Assembly: GCF_009834125.1 (NCBI RefSeq)
Contig: NZ_CP047146.1
Coordinates: forward strand, 4,891,501-4,955,500
DNA from: Streptomyces sp. GS7
GTDB taxonomy: Bacteria; Actinomycetota; Actinomycetes; Streptomycetales; Streptomycetaceae
Length of the DNA: 64,000 bases
Reading direction: 5' to 3'
Shown here: in pieces, positions 51,750 through 60,152 of the stretch
Numbering within the stretch: the first letter of the stretch is position 1
How the letters are laid out: every line of letters begins with the position of its first letter
Notes under the pieces: model-generated
Told to the model about the DNA's origin: nothing
Seen by the model: only the letters and a program-made list of their open reading frames with translations
Databases searched by the model: none
Translations under genes and position numbers: made by a program

Positions 51750-52940
51750 TCAGCGGATGAGGTGCGGCAGGAAACGTGCGTACCCGTCGGTGACCAGACC
51801 CGCTGATTCGCGGATGCCGAGTCCGGCGGCCTCCTCTTCGACGACCCAGGCGCCGAGCACCACGCGGTTTCCGTCGAAGTCGGGCAGCGGCGCCAACTCC
51901 TGGTAGCAGCAGGGCTCTTCGGGCTGCGCGGGGGCGGATCCCGGCGGGTGGACGGTGACGCCCGCACCCTCCCGGCCCAGCAGGGGCTTGGCGACATAGC
52001 CGGGACCGTCCGGGGCGGCCAGCTGGCGGGGGCCGTCCAGGTAGGCGGGCAGAAGGTGGGGATGGCCGGGGAAGAGCTCCCAGAGAATGGCCAGCAGGGC
52101 CTTGTTGGAGAGCAGCATCTTCCAGGCGGGCTCGATCCACAGGGTGGTGCCGGTGGCGCCGCCGTTGTCGAGGGTGTCCAGGACGTACGGGCCGAACGCG
52201 TCGGCGGCCAGCCACTCCCAGGGGTAGAGCTTGAAGCAGGCCCGGACGAAGCGCAGCCGCTGGTCGACGAAGCGGCCGGAGAGCCGGTCCCAGCCGATCT
52301 CCTCCACGGAGATCGCCTCGGTCGTCAGGCCCGCCTGCTCGGCCGTCTCGCGCAGGTAGGCGACCGTCATCAGGTCCTCGCCCAGCTCGTCGGCGGCCGA
52401 GTGCGCGAAGTGCAGCGGGGCGCCGGGCGGCAGCAGGGCCGCCTGCCGCTTCCAGGCGTCGACCAGCCGCTCGTGCAGCGAGTTCCACTGGTCGGCGGCC
52501 GGGAACCGGTCCTCCATCCAGAACCACTGCGGGCTTGCGGCCTCCACCAGGGAGGTGGGGGTGTCGGCGTTGTACTCCAGCATCTTGGCCGGGCCGGTGC
52601 CGTCGTAGCGGAGGTCGAAACGTCCGTAGAGGGAGGGGAGTTCGGCGCGGCGGCGCCATGCCTCGGCGACCCTGGCGGCCAGGCGCGGATCGGTGATGCC
52701 GAGGTCGGCGAACCGCTCGTGGGTGACGATGTGCTCGGCGGCGGCCAGGCACATGCCGTGCAGTTCCTCGACGACTTCCTCCAGCGACTCGATCTCGGCG
52801 GCCGAGAAGGAGTAGTACGCGCTCTCGTCCCAGTAGGGGCGCAGGGAGTCGTCGGGGTAGCGGGTGAGGGGATAGATCAGGCCCTGGGCCTCGACGATGG
52901 TCTGCCAGTCGGGGCGGGGCTCGATGGTGTGGCGGTGCAT
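51750..52940 (-). CDS. Glutathionylspermidine synthase-like ATP-grasp amidase/ligase (YgiC-type)
   Basis: A 396-residue member of the GSP_synth family (YgiC/YjfC type, without the N-terminal amidase of GspS). ATG 52940; the longer frame adds low-complexity residues. Features: the RFDLRYDGTGPAKMLEYNADTPTSLVEA metal and ATP site, SPQWFWMEDRFP, FHFxHS-like APLHFAHSAADELGEDL, GYVAKPLLGREGAG (ATP-grasp Lys) and a final CCYQELAPLPDFDG. Members form an amide between a peptide-like acid and an amine. The adjacent lipoprotein, 7 nt upstream, is the usual partner. Actinobacteria lack glutathione, so the substrate must differ. Confidence 0.85.
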   Translation of the reverse strand: MHRHTIEPRPDWQTIVEAQGLIYPLTRYPDDSLRPYWDESAYYSFSAAEIESLEEVVEELHGMCLAAAEHIVTHERFADLGITDPRLAARVAEAWRRRAELPSLYGRFDLRYDGTGPAKMLEYNADTPTSLVEAASPQWFWMEDRFPAADQWNSLHERLVDAWKRQAALLPPGAPLHFAHSAADELGEDLMTVAYLRETAEQAGLTTEAISVEEIGWDRLSGRFVDQRLRFVRACFKLYPWEWLAADAFGPYVLDTLDNGGATGTTLWIEPAWKMLLSNKALLAILWELFPGHPHLLPAYLDGPRQLAAPDGPGYVAKPLLGREGAGVTVHPPGSAPAQPEEPCCYQELAPLPDFDGNRVVLGAWVVEEEAAGLGIRESAGLVTDGYARFLPHLIR

Positions 52941-52947
52941 GGTGCGG

Positions 52948-53280
52948 TCAGCCGCCCGAGGAGCCGCGCCCGGAGCCGAAGCCCCCGCGCTCCACCACCG
53001 CACTCTTGCTGAAGCTGCCGCCCTTCACGTACCGACCGGAGCCGCCGGAGCCGTAGTACCACTGGCCGACCGGGCCGCCGTGCGTTCCCTTGCCCTCGCA
53101 CTGCGAGGGGCTGAGCACGCGGTACCCCTGGGCCTTGTCGTGACTTTTAGGGTCTACGCACCGCTTGTCCGGTTCGCTCCCGCAGGAGGTGAGGGCCGCG
53201 GCCAGCACCCCCATCCCACCGAGGATCACGGCACCGGAGCGCAGCCGCCGCGCCGTGTCCGAATCCGTCTTCCGCGCCAC
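52948..53280 (-). CDS. Lipoprotein partner of the GspS-like ligase (YgiB-like)
   Basis: A 110-residue lipoprotein from GTG 53280: signal VARKTDSDTARRLRSGAVIL...ALTSC (lipobox Cys33). The mature part has two further cysteines (KRCVDPKS, SQCEG), a tyrosine/glycine-rich stretch (PVGQWYYGSGGSG) and the ending KGGSFSKSAVVERGGFG then SGRGSSGG. The last motif resembles the C-terminal RGGFG tail of YgiB/DUF1190 proteins that pair with YgiC. It lies 7 nt before the ligase start, so the two form an operon. The tail could be the ligase's substrate or docking site. Confidence 0.72.
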   Translation of the reverse strand: MARKTDSDTARRLRSGAVILGGMGVLAAALTSCGSEPDKRCVDPKSHDKAQGYRVLSPSQCEGKGTHGGPVGQWYYGSGGSGRYVKGGSFSKSAVVERGGFGSGRGSSGG

Positions 53281-53533
53281 TGCAACCCCCGTCGATCTGT
53301 ATACGAACAACTGCGCCCACCCACCCTACGACGCCGTCCCGCCGGGGGACGCAGCGGGAGGTCGGGCGGCGCCCCGCGGGGGACGGGCCGGCACAACGGC
53401 ACCCCGGCCGTGGATCGCCGCCCGATGCGTTCAGGCGGCGATCCAGGGAGCTGGCGGCCGGGTGGGCGGTCACGGTCCGGGGAACGGGAGTGCGTGGGGA
53501 CCGGAGAGCGCCGGACGCGTCCGCAGTGGCACG
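53281..53533. other. Intergenic region
   Basis: Promoter region for the lipoprotein/GspS operon; the part near 53290-53330 is AT-richer. No gene recognised. Confidence 0.35.
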
Positions 53534-54523
53534 TCAGGCCCTGTGGGAGCCCTTCTGGAAGTCGGCGGTGAACGCCTTCTCGATGCCCTTGACGACCGCG
53601 GAGTCGGAGACGATGAGGCCCAGTTCGCGGTTGTGGTTGAGCGAGTTGCTGGAGAAGTTCTCCGAGCCGGCGAACACCTTCGCGGCGGACGTGCCGTAGT
53701 CGGCGACGATCGCCTTGGCGTGGATGTAGTAGCCGGTGGAACTCGTGTAGGTGGCCACCTTGCCGCCAGCGGCGGTGACCTTCTTGAGCTGCTTGTTGTA
53801 CTTCGCGTGCTGGTTTTCGGCGACGACGCGAACGGTGACGCCGCGCTTGGCGTCCGCGATGATCGCATTCACCAGCGCGGCGTCGCCGAACTCCTCCTGC
53901 TGGATGTCGAGGCTGTGCTTGGCTCCCTTGATCAGGGCCAGCAGGTGGCTCTGCGAGTCGGTGGGCGACCAGACCAGGTCGGTGCCGTCGGACGGGGTGA
54001 CGGAGGTCTTCGCGAAGTCGGCGTTGAAGACCTTCTCTATCGCCGCGACATCGGCCTTGTCGTTGTCGAAGACACCGTAGTCGCGCGAGGTCGCGTAGTA
54101 CTTCGTGTCGAAGTTGCCGGTGCTGATGTACGACTTGGCCCCGTCGACAGTGATCGTCTTCTGGTGGGTGTACACGTACGCCGAGGACGAGTACGTCACC
54201 CCGGCGCCGGCCGCGGACAGCGCCTTGTAGGCGGCACCGTCGATGGACGCGTGCTGGGAGTCGAAGACCACGCGGACCTTCACGCCCGCCTTCTGCTTCT
54301 TCACCAGGTCGTTGACCAGGGTGGTGTCGCGCAGCTCGTAGATCGTCACGTCGACCGACTTCTTCGCCGAGTTGACGAAGTCGTAGATCGCGCCCTCCTT
54401 CTGGTCCGGCAGGATCACCAGGGAGAAGGGGCTGGCGGCGTGGGCGGTGGCCGGCACGACGGCAGCCGCCGCGGCCAACGCGCCTACGGCCAGGGTGGGT
54501 ATGAGACGGCGGGTGGGGGTCAC
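53534..54523 (-). CDS. Secreted phospholipase D-like protein
   Basis: A 329-residue exported protein. GTG 54523 (AGGAG 8 nt upstream) starts a signal peptide ending ATAHAA. It has two HKD motifs: VYTHQKTITVDG with STGNFD, and YYIHAKAIVADYG with AGSENFS, each HxKxxxxD plus a GSxN-like motif, so both halves of the active site are present. PLD-superfamily enzymes cleave phosphodiesters (phospholipids, or DNA in Nuc-type members). At about 300 mature residues it is smaller than the classical Streptomyces PLD of about 500, so the substrate is open. Single gene. Confidence 0.87.
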   Translation of the reverse strand: MTPTRRLIPTLAVGALAAAAAVVPATAHAASPFSLVILPDQKEGAIYDFVNSAKKSVDVTIYELRDTTLVNDLVKKQKAGVKVRVVFDSQHASIDGAAYKALSAAGAGVTYSSSAYVYTHQKTITVDGAKSYISTGNFDTKYYATSRDYGVFDNDKADVAAIEKVFNADFAKTSVTPSDGTDLVWSPTDSQSHLLALIKGAKHSLDIQQEEFGDAALVNAIIADAKRGVTVRVVAENQHAKYNKQLKKVTAAGGKVATYTSSTGYYIHAKAIVADYGTSAAKVFAGSENFSSNSLNHNRELGLIVSDSAVVKGIEKAFTADFQKGSHRA

Positions 54524-55082
54524 CGGAACTCTCCTGACGTAGTGGGAGGGGGGTGCGCTCAACGCGCGTAGCGCACCCCAGTAAGACACAGTGCCGGTGC
54601 CTGCTGAAGCTCAGTTGAGTGAACAGAAGGGCAGCGTTGTGCAAAGCAGCCCCGGCGCCCCCTCGTGGATCAACTGTCCCTGGAATTGGCGTAGTTAGGA
54701 ACTCGACAGGCCATGAGATCGACCATCCGGAGACTTGACCTGCGTCGCCGGACCGACGCCGCCGCAGCCCGCCCGGGCAAACGGCCTGGCCGACGATCCG
54801 AGCCGGAGTGCCGCTCGGGACGAGCCGCTCGCCAGGCCGACCGCAGCATCCGGTCATCCCGAGTGCACTCATTGCCAACAGCTGTGGACTGTGCGCCAAC
54901 GACGTCCCGGCGACTTCCGGCAAAGATGAAGGCCAGACGGTGCAGGTGACACACCGACGACAGTCGATGAGCGCCGAGGTCCAGGGACGCGCTCGACGGC
55001 GTTGCCACTGCGGCACGGCGCAAACTCACCGCCAGATCAAGGAAATCCCCAGGAAGACGAAAGAAAGGGAAACAGGAGAAAA
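54524..55082. other. Intergenic region, no firm gene
   Basis: 559 nt of divergent promoter space. A plus-strand frame at about 54760-54930 reads DDPSRSAARDEPLARPTA then HPECTHCQQLWTVRQ, with a CxxC pair, and could be a remnant of a small zinc-type protein. No start with a ribosome site was found. Confidence 0.35.
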
Positions 55083-55424
55083 ATGGCCACCTCTCGCATA
55101 CTCAGGAATTCGGCGATCATCGCCGTAGCCCTGGCCGGATTCACGGCCCTGTCGACTCCGGCGCAGGCTTCGGGCCCCGCTTCGCCGCAGTCCTACGTGT
55201 TCATGACCGCCCTCGACGCCACGCCCGAGTACGCCAAACCCGACTCCTCGTCCCACCGCTATGACGTGGCGCCGGCAGGCACGCCCATCAGGATCGACTG
55301 CGAAACCACCGAGACGCCTTCGGGCTACCTCTGGTACCGGGTAGCCGATGTGCAACCTGACGAAACGTGGGTCTGGTCAGGCCACTTCGCCTCGCCGGTA
55401 CACCCGCCCAAGTCCTGCTACTAG
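55083..55424 (+). CDS. Secreted SH3-like small protein
   Basis: A 113-residue protein from ATG 55083 (AGGAG 5 nt upstream). Signal peptide MATSRILRNSAIIAVALAGF...AQA. The mature part of about 85 residues (ALDATPEYAKPDSSSHRYDVAPAGTPIRIDCETTETPSGYLWYRVADVQPDETWVWSGHF) follows the strand pattern of bacterial SH3 domains, which bind peptidoglycan or proteins. Two cysteines may pair. The longer frame upstream has no signal. Function unknown. Confidence 0.75.
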   Translation: MATSRILRNSAIIAVALAGFTALSTPAQASGPASPQSYVFMTALDATPEYAKPDSSSHRYDVAPAGTPIRIDCETTETPSGYLWYRVADVQPDETWVWSGHFASPVHPPKSCY

Positions 55425-55548
55425 CAAGCCCCGTTGCGGTGCGCCGGCGTCGCCGGTCAGGAACCTCTTCGGAGGGTGCCGAAACCTTCGGAGGGAACTG
55501 GGCCGACATGCCCTCATGCGACAGGAGTTCATGACCGGCGGCGGCTGA

Positions 55549-56526
55549 TCAGCGTTGCCGTGCCTGCTCCCGGTAGTCCCTGGGAGCCACGTCGTAGGCG
55601 GCACGGAACACACGACTGAACTCTGCGGCACGGGGAAAGCCCCAGCGCGTCGCGACGGCGTGGATCGGTGTGTCACTCAACGCCCTGTCGGCCAGGTCCC
55701 GGCGAGCACGTTCCAGACGGAGGCGACGGATCATGGCGGCCACCGTCTCGTGTTCCCCTTCGAAGAGACGGTGCAGGTAACTGACGGAGATATGGTGCGC
55801 GGCGGCGACGGTCCGGGGCGTCAGCCCGGGATCGCCCAGCCGCTGCCGGATGAACGCCTGGATGCGTAAGGCCAGGGTCCTCCGACGGGATTCCGGCGTC
55901 AGATGGTTGTCGGCGTCGAGAGTGTGGGCGAACAGCGCCGCGATCAGATCGGTCAGGATCGGTTCCAGTCGTGGCCCGTCGCATGGCTGGTACGAACCGC
56001 TGTCGTTGACGACCTGGAGCAGGAACTGGGTCAGGAGGGCTCCGACCCCCTGGCGCCCCGGCATTGCCCGTCCGAATAATCGATCCACCCGGCCCGGCGG
56101 TAACGGCAGCAGCGCCTTGGGGACTTCGACTCCCACCCCCGAGTAGCACCCGTGGTCATTGACGGTATAGGCGTCGAAGACCTGTGAACTGTCGTAGAGA
56201 TGCAACTCGTAGGGACCGAACTCGGCTTTCCGGTCGTCCCAGGACAGCCGGTTGACGCCCATGAGGGGAAGCGCGAGGTGATACTGCTCGGGGTCGGACC
56301 GGCGGACCATCTTCAGCGTCCGGTGGTACCCCAACAATCGGTACGTCGTCGCCGGCCACACCCGAATCGCACCCAGTTCCAGGACACGTTGATGCGCCCG
56401 GTGGTCCGCCTCGACATCACAGCTGAGCTCCACGGGCGCGTGAGTCCGGCCAATGAGATCACGCCAGACTTCGAACCGATCCCCCGCAGGGAAATCCTCA
56501 CTCCGAAAGACGCTCTCCGGCAACAT
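55549..56526 (-). CDS. AraC-family regulator (AraC_binding_2 type)
   Basis: A 325-residue protein. Residues 1-190 form the AraC-binding-like N-terminal domain (SEDFPAGDRFEVWRDLIGRTHAPVELS); residues about 220-320 are the double HTH: IQAFIRQRLGDPGLTPRTVAAAHHISVSYLHRLFEGE and then the second HTH ending WGFPRAAEFSRVFRAAYDVAPRDYR. ATG 56526 is chosen as the N-terminal domain begins there. Divergent from a TetR gene with a 380-nt space, so they may regulate each other. Ligand and targets unknown. Confidence 0.87.
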   Translation of the reverse strand: MLPESVFRSEDFPAGDRFEVWRDLIGRTHAPVELSCDVEADHRAHQRVLELGAIRVWPATTYRLLGYHRTLKMVRRSDPEQYHLALPLMGVNRLSWDDRKAEFGPYELHLYDSSQVFDAYTVNDHGCYSGVGVEVPKALLPLPPGRVDRLFGRAMPGRQGVGALLTQFLLQVVNDSGSYQPCDGPRLEPILTDLIAALFAHTLDADNHLTPESRRRTLALRIQAFIRQRLGDPGLTPRTVAAAHHISVSYLHRLFEGEHETVAAMIRRLRLERARRDLADRALSDTPIHAVATRWGFPRAAEFSRVFRAAYDVAPRDYREQARQR

Positions 56527-56868
56527 GCGCCAACACCCCGTCTCTTCCCACGCTTCCCACGTGCTTGCCCCGGCACCCCACGTCATCCCACACGCCACCC
56601 GGACCCGACTCGGATGAGCCGCGACGGGCCGTGACATCACGGCTCCGGACTCCTTCTCTCCCCGCGTCCCGTCCCGGGCCCGAGGAGAGACGATGCGACG
56701 AAGAGCGGGGTTCCCGTGGGCGGTTGGGCGCGGGGAGGCTTCGGAACACCGCGTCTCCCCCGCCGCCGACCGCCCCCGATCACACCCTTCGCAGCACGCA
56801 CCGTTGGCCGTTCAGGTATGTCACTGCCTTGGATGTCAGGATTCCAGCGTTATCTGCCAGGTGTATTA

Positions 56869-56885
56869 TGTCAAGCGTATTGACA
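56869..56885. promoter_or_regulatory. TetR operator candidate
   Basis: TGTCAA-GCGTA-TTGACA is a perfect 6-bp inverted repeat, 24 nt before the TetR start. The right arm is also a consensus -35 hexamer, but it is too close to the start to act as one for this gene. The remaining 56527-56868 shows no gene. Confidence 0.6.
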
Positions 56886-56908
56886 GGGGAGCAACGGAGA
56901 AGCCGACG

Positions 56909-57547
56909 ATGCCGAAGCAGGTGGATCACCACGAACGCCGCGAAGTGATCGCGCGAGCGCTGTGGCGGGTGGTCGAGCAGCACGGCGTCTCGCATCTGTC
57001 CCTGCGCGAGGTCGCGAAGGAGGCAGGCATCTCCCACGGGGCGCTGCAGCACTACTTCGCCTCCCGGGAGGCGATGCTCTCCTTCGCCATGGACCTCGCC
57101 TACGAGCAGAAGTCGCTGCGTGTCAGCCAGGGCCTCAAGGAACTCGGTGACCGGCCGCACCCCCGCGACGTGCTCCGGGTGATGCTCACGGAGCTGCTCC
57201 CGCTGCACTCCGACGCCCGCGCGGCCAGCCGGATGAGCGCCGCCTACGTCCTGGAGGCGCTGCACAACGAGACGATCCACGCCCAGGCACGCGACGGCAT
57301 CACCCAAGGGCGCCTGGTCTTCGAGCAGTTGATCCGCCAGGCGATCGCCGACGGGCACATCGGCCCCGACCGCGACCCGGTGGCCGAGACCCATCTGCTC
57401 CTCGCCCTCACCGGCTTCACCACCCTCATCGAACTGGACGTGGTCACGCCTCAGGAGGCACTCACCGCCGTCGAGCAGCACCTGGACAGGCTGTTCACCG
57501 GAGACGAGCAGCGTGAGGGGGACGGGGAGGGCGGCGGCGGGAGGTGA
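56909..57547 (+). CDS. TetR-family repressor (BetI/QacR-like C-terminus)
   Basis: A 212-residue regulator from ATG 56909 with GGAGA about 8 nt upstream. The HTH (HERREVIARALWRVVEQHGVSHLSLREVAKEAGISHGALQHYFASREAM) is followed by a TetR_C_6/BetI-type ligand domain and a Gly/Glu-rich tail. A dyad lies immediately upstream. Divergent from the AraC gene and convergent with the PAP2 gene, so it has no clear enzyme partner. Confidence 0.86.
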   Translation: MPKQVDHHERREVIARALWRVVEQHGVSHLSLREVAKEAGISHGALQHYFASREAMLSFAMDLAYEQKSLRVSQGLKELGDRPHPRDVLRVMLTELLPLHSDARAASRMSAAYVLEALHNETIHAQARDGITQGRLVFEQLIRQAIADGHIGPDRDPVAETHLLLALTGFTTLIELDVVTPQEALTAVEQHLDRLFTGDEQREGDGEGGGGR

Positions 57548-57729
57548 CGCGCGACGTGGTCCGGGACCGTGACGGCCGGAACCGAGGCGGATGACGACTG
57601 CCGGAACGAGTGGCCTCCTGCCCCCCCACCGGCTCGCGGGGCAGGTGCAGTTCGCGGTCCGGGCCGCCGAGGAAGGGCTCGCCGCTTGGCGGCCCGGGCG
57701 CCCGTTCCGCCATGGCTGCGCGCCCCGGC

Positions 57730-58323
57730 TCAGCCGGCCAGCCACAGCACCGCGGCAGTGAGCCCGGCGCCCAGCAAACAGCCCGCCCACACCTGACGCG
57801 CCGTATGCGCTCCGATCCGCACCCGCGACCAGCCGATGAGCGCCAGCAGGGGAACCCCGACCACCGCACACCACCCGCTCACCTCGAACGAGAGCAGGGC
57901 GACCCCGCCCGCGGCAGCGCTGGTGTGCAGCGACACCTTGCCCCGGCGGGTGCACACCAGGAACGCCGCGCCGCCGAGCGGGGCGAGCGACGCCGGCACC
58001 AGCAGTTCACGCGGGGCACCGAGCCACCAGCAGGCCAGCCACACGACCAGGGCACCGGCCGTTGCACAGGCGAGCGGCACCGGGCGTTCGGCCCGGCGGC
58101 TCAACTCCCAGTCCGACCACCAGCCCCGGCGTACCCCCAGGGCGATGACCGTCACCCCCAGCGCCGCGCAGCCGGCTGCGGTGATTCCCCACGCGAGCAG
58201 GGCCGCCCGCCAGCTGAGTGCGCACCCGGCGGCCACCGGAAGCACGGGGGGCGCGAACAGCCTGCCCGTCCAAAGGGCCATCCGATCCGGCGCGTTACCG
58301 CTGCGCGTGCGCTTCTCCACCAC
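57730..58323 (-). CDS. PAP2-superfamily membrane phosphatase
   Basis: A 197-residue membrane protein with about five hydrophobic helices. Diagnostic motifs: KVSLHTSAAAG (K-x-S-x-H, the PSGH-like second motif) and the third motif SRVRIGAHTARQVWAG (S-R-x-x-x-x-x-H-x-x-x-Q), where His forms the phospho-enzyme. The first motif (K-x6-RP) is seen only as SRRAERPVP. The PAP2 fold removes phosphate from lipid diphosphates. Its position divergent from a cis-prenyltransferase gene suggests it acts on polyprenyl (di)phosphates. Confidence 0.77.
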   Translation of the reverse strand: MVEKRTRSGNAPDRMALWTGRLFAPPVLPVAAGCALSWRAALLAWGITAAGCAALGVTVIALGVRRGWWSDWELSRRAERPVPLACATAGALVVWLACWWLGAPRELLVPASLAPLGGAAFLVCTRRGKVSLHTSAAAGGVALLSFEVSGWCAVVGVPLLALIGWSRVRIGAHTARQVWAGCLLGAGLTAAVLWLAG

Positions 58324-58419
58324 AACTCACCAACGATTCGCCCGACCGGATGGTTTGGGGCATGTGACGTCCGCCTTCCAGGTAACGCTTCACACGGGAG
58401 CGCGCTCAGGGGGTAGCTG

Positions 58420-59235
58420 ATGGACAGACTCTCGAAATGGCGGATATCCATGGCGACATGGCTGCTCCGCGGCGCGGACGCGCGGGCCGAGGGAGCGGTG
58501 GGGATCCCGCCGCGGCCCCCGGCAGGGAACGGCCGCCCCCTCCATATCGCCATCATCATGGACGGCAACGGGCGGTGGGCGACCGCCCGAGGGCTGCCCC
58601 GGATCAAGGGCCACGAGGCGGGCGCGCATGCGGTCCGGTCCGTGCTGGACGCGGCACTCGACGAGGGCGTCGGCCATCTGTCGTTCTTCGTCTTCTCCAC
58701 CGAGAACTGGCGCCGGCCCAAAGCCGAGGTGGTCGCCCTGATGCGGCTGGCCGCCGACGGCATCCGGTGGGCCGCCGACCACCTGGACTACGCCGAGCGC
58801 GGCCTTCGCCTGAGGTGGTGCGGGATACAGGCAGGGCTGGCTCCCGAGTTGGTCGAAGCACTGGGCGAGGCGGAGCTGCGGACCCGGAACGGCCGGTCGA
58901 TGACCGTCGTCTTCTGCCTCAACTACGGTGGCCGCGCCGAGATCACGAGCGCGGCCGCGGCCATGGCCCGCTCCACGCTGGCCGGGCGGCTGGAACCGGA
59001 TGCCATCGACGAGCAGGTCTTCGCCCGCTACCTGCTGCTGCCCGACCTGCCCGATGTGGACATGCTCGTCCGTACCTCGGGAGAGCAGCGGATCTCCAAC
59101 TTCCTCCTGTGGCAGTCGGCCTATGCGGAGTTCTTCTTCGTGGAAACCCTCTGGCCCGACTTCACCGGTGACCAACTCCGGCTCCTCATCCGGGCGTTCG
59201 CCGCCCGTAAGCGACGTTTCGGCGCGGTTCCCTAG
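58420..59235 (+). CDS. uppS: cis-Prenyltransferase (isoprenyl diphosphate synthase, UppS-type)
   Basis: A 271-residue cis-prenyltransferase with every family block: IAIIMDGNGRWATARGLPRIKGHEAG (Asp and P-loop), SFFVFSTENWRRP, FCLNYGGRAEI and DMLVRTSGEQRISNFLLWQSAYAEFFF. It adds isopentenyl units to an allylic diphosphate in Z configuration. It may be an extra, short-chain member rather than the housekeeping undecaprenyl synthase, since it sits with a PAP2 phosphatase and the DUF6230/DUF6114 operon. Chain length cannot be read from the sequence. ATG 58420. Confidence 0.9.
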   Translation: MDRLSKWRISMATWLLRGADARAEGAVGIPPRPPAGNGRPLHIAIIMDGNGRWATARGLPRIKGHEAGAHAVRSVLDAALDEGVGHLSFFVFSTENWRRPKAEVVALMRLAADGIRWAADHLDYAERGLRLRWCGIQAGLAPELVEALGEAELRTRNGRSMTVVFCLNYGGRAEITSAAAAMARSTLAGRLEPDAIDEQVFARYLLLPDLPDVDMLVRTSGEQRISNFLLWQSAYAEFFFVETLWPDFTGDQLRLLIRAFAARKRRFGAVP

Positions 59236-59322
59236 ACACGGTGACGGTCATCGGTGCGGTGCGACGCCACGGTCTCCGGCGCTATATGGCTTCCCGGGCA
59301 CCCGTGCTGTACGCGTTCACGG

Positions 59323-59796
59323 TCACCGGTGCTGTACGACTTCCCGGAGTCGGCCGCCCTGTACGGAGAAGCCGTCGACGGTGGCGGCCACATCGGTCAG
59401 CGCCAGTGACGGAGCGACGGCGGCCGGCAGCGGCAGCGTGGCGTCCCAGTGCACCGGCAGCACGCCGAAGAGCCGGCCGCCGACGGCCGTGAGATCCACC
59501 TCGGCGGCACCGGGGAGTTCGGCACGGTCGCACTCCACCGTGACATCGCCGTCAGGGGTGCGAGCGGTGACCTGCACCCCGGTGAGTGCGAGGCGGGTGA
59601 ACCGGCAGTGCAGCAACGGGTGCCGGCCGTCCGCCCGCAGGACGCAGTGGGTGGGCCCGGCGCTGACGGTCCGGGCACGCACCGTCAGCGGCGCGAACGC
59701 CGGGGACGGGGCCCGGCCGACAGCCGGGACCGGCCCGGGACCCGACACGACTGCGGTGCTGAGCAGGACCGTCGCCGCCCACCCGATCCGCTTCAC
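59323..59796 (-). CDS. Secreted protein of the DUF6230/DUF6114 operon
   Basis: A 157-residue exported protein from GTG 59796 (signal VKRIGWAATVLLSTAVVSG). The mature part is beta-rich: LTVRARTVSAGPTHCVLRAD, RFTRLALTGVQVTARTPDGDVTVECDRAELPGAAEVDLTAVGG and LALTDVAATVDGFS. The alternating pattern is similar to that of the DUF6230 protein two genes upstream. GTGA overlap with the DUF6114 gene. Function unknown; probably acts outside the membrane as part of the same assembly. Confidence 0.7.
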   Translation of the reverse strand: MKRIGWAATVLLSTAVVSGPGPVPAVGRAPSPAFAPLTVRARTVSAGPTHCVLRADGRHPLLHCRFTRLALTGVQVTARTPDGDVTVECDRAELPGAAEVDLTAVGGRLFGVLPVHWDATLPLPAAVAPSLALTDVAATVDGFSVQGGRLREVVQHR

Positions 59797-60152
59797 GTGC
59801 GCTCCGCGGCAGCGGGCGGCAGCCAGGCGAATCCCCATACGCCGCCGACGGCGGCCAGGCCGCTGCCCACCAGCAGGCCCCCCGCGTTGCAGGTCACCAG
59901 GGCGACCAGCGCGAGCGCCAGCACCACCAGCCCCAGCGGCGTGTGGAAGTGCGGGTGCGTGATCAGCATCAGGGAGGCCGCCAGCAGGGGCACGCTGGTG
60001 GAGAACCCCGCGCCGCCGACGATCCCGGCCACGGTCACCGTCGCCGGGCCGCCGGAGAACGGCAGCAGCAGCATCTCCGCCGACCCCAGCACGGCCAGCA
60101 CGGCGGCGCCCCACGGGCGGCCGCGCCGCCACGCCCGATCACCCAGCCGCAT
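59793..60152 (-). CDS. DUF6114 membrane protein
   Basis: A 119-residue protein with three to four hydrophobic helices (PWGAAVLAVLGSAEMLLLPF, TVTVAGIVGGAGFSTSVPLLAASLML, LVVLALALVALVTCNAGGLLVGSGLAAVGG). MRLGD at 60152 or an alternative ATG at 60161 (overlapping the upstream stop by 10 nt) is the start. The family is found mainly in actinobacteria next to DUF6230 proteins; function unknown. Middle gene of a coupled three-gene operon. Confidence 0.75.
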   Translation of the reverse strand: MRLGDRAWRRGRPWGAAVLAVLGSAEMLLLPFSGGPATVTVAGIVGGAGFSTSVPLLAASLMLITHPHFHTPLGLVVLALALVALVTCNAGGLLVGSGLAAVGGVWGFAWLPPAAAERT

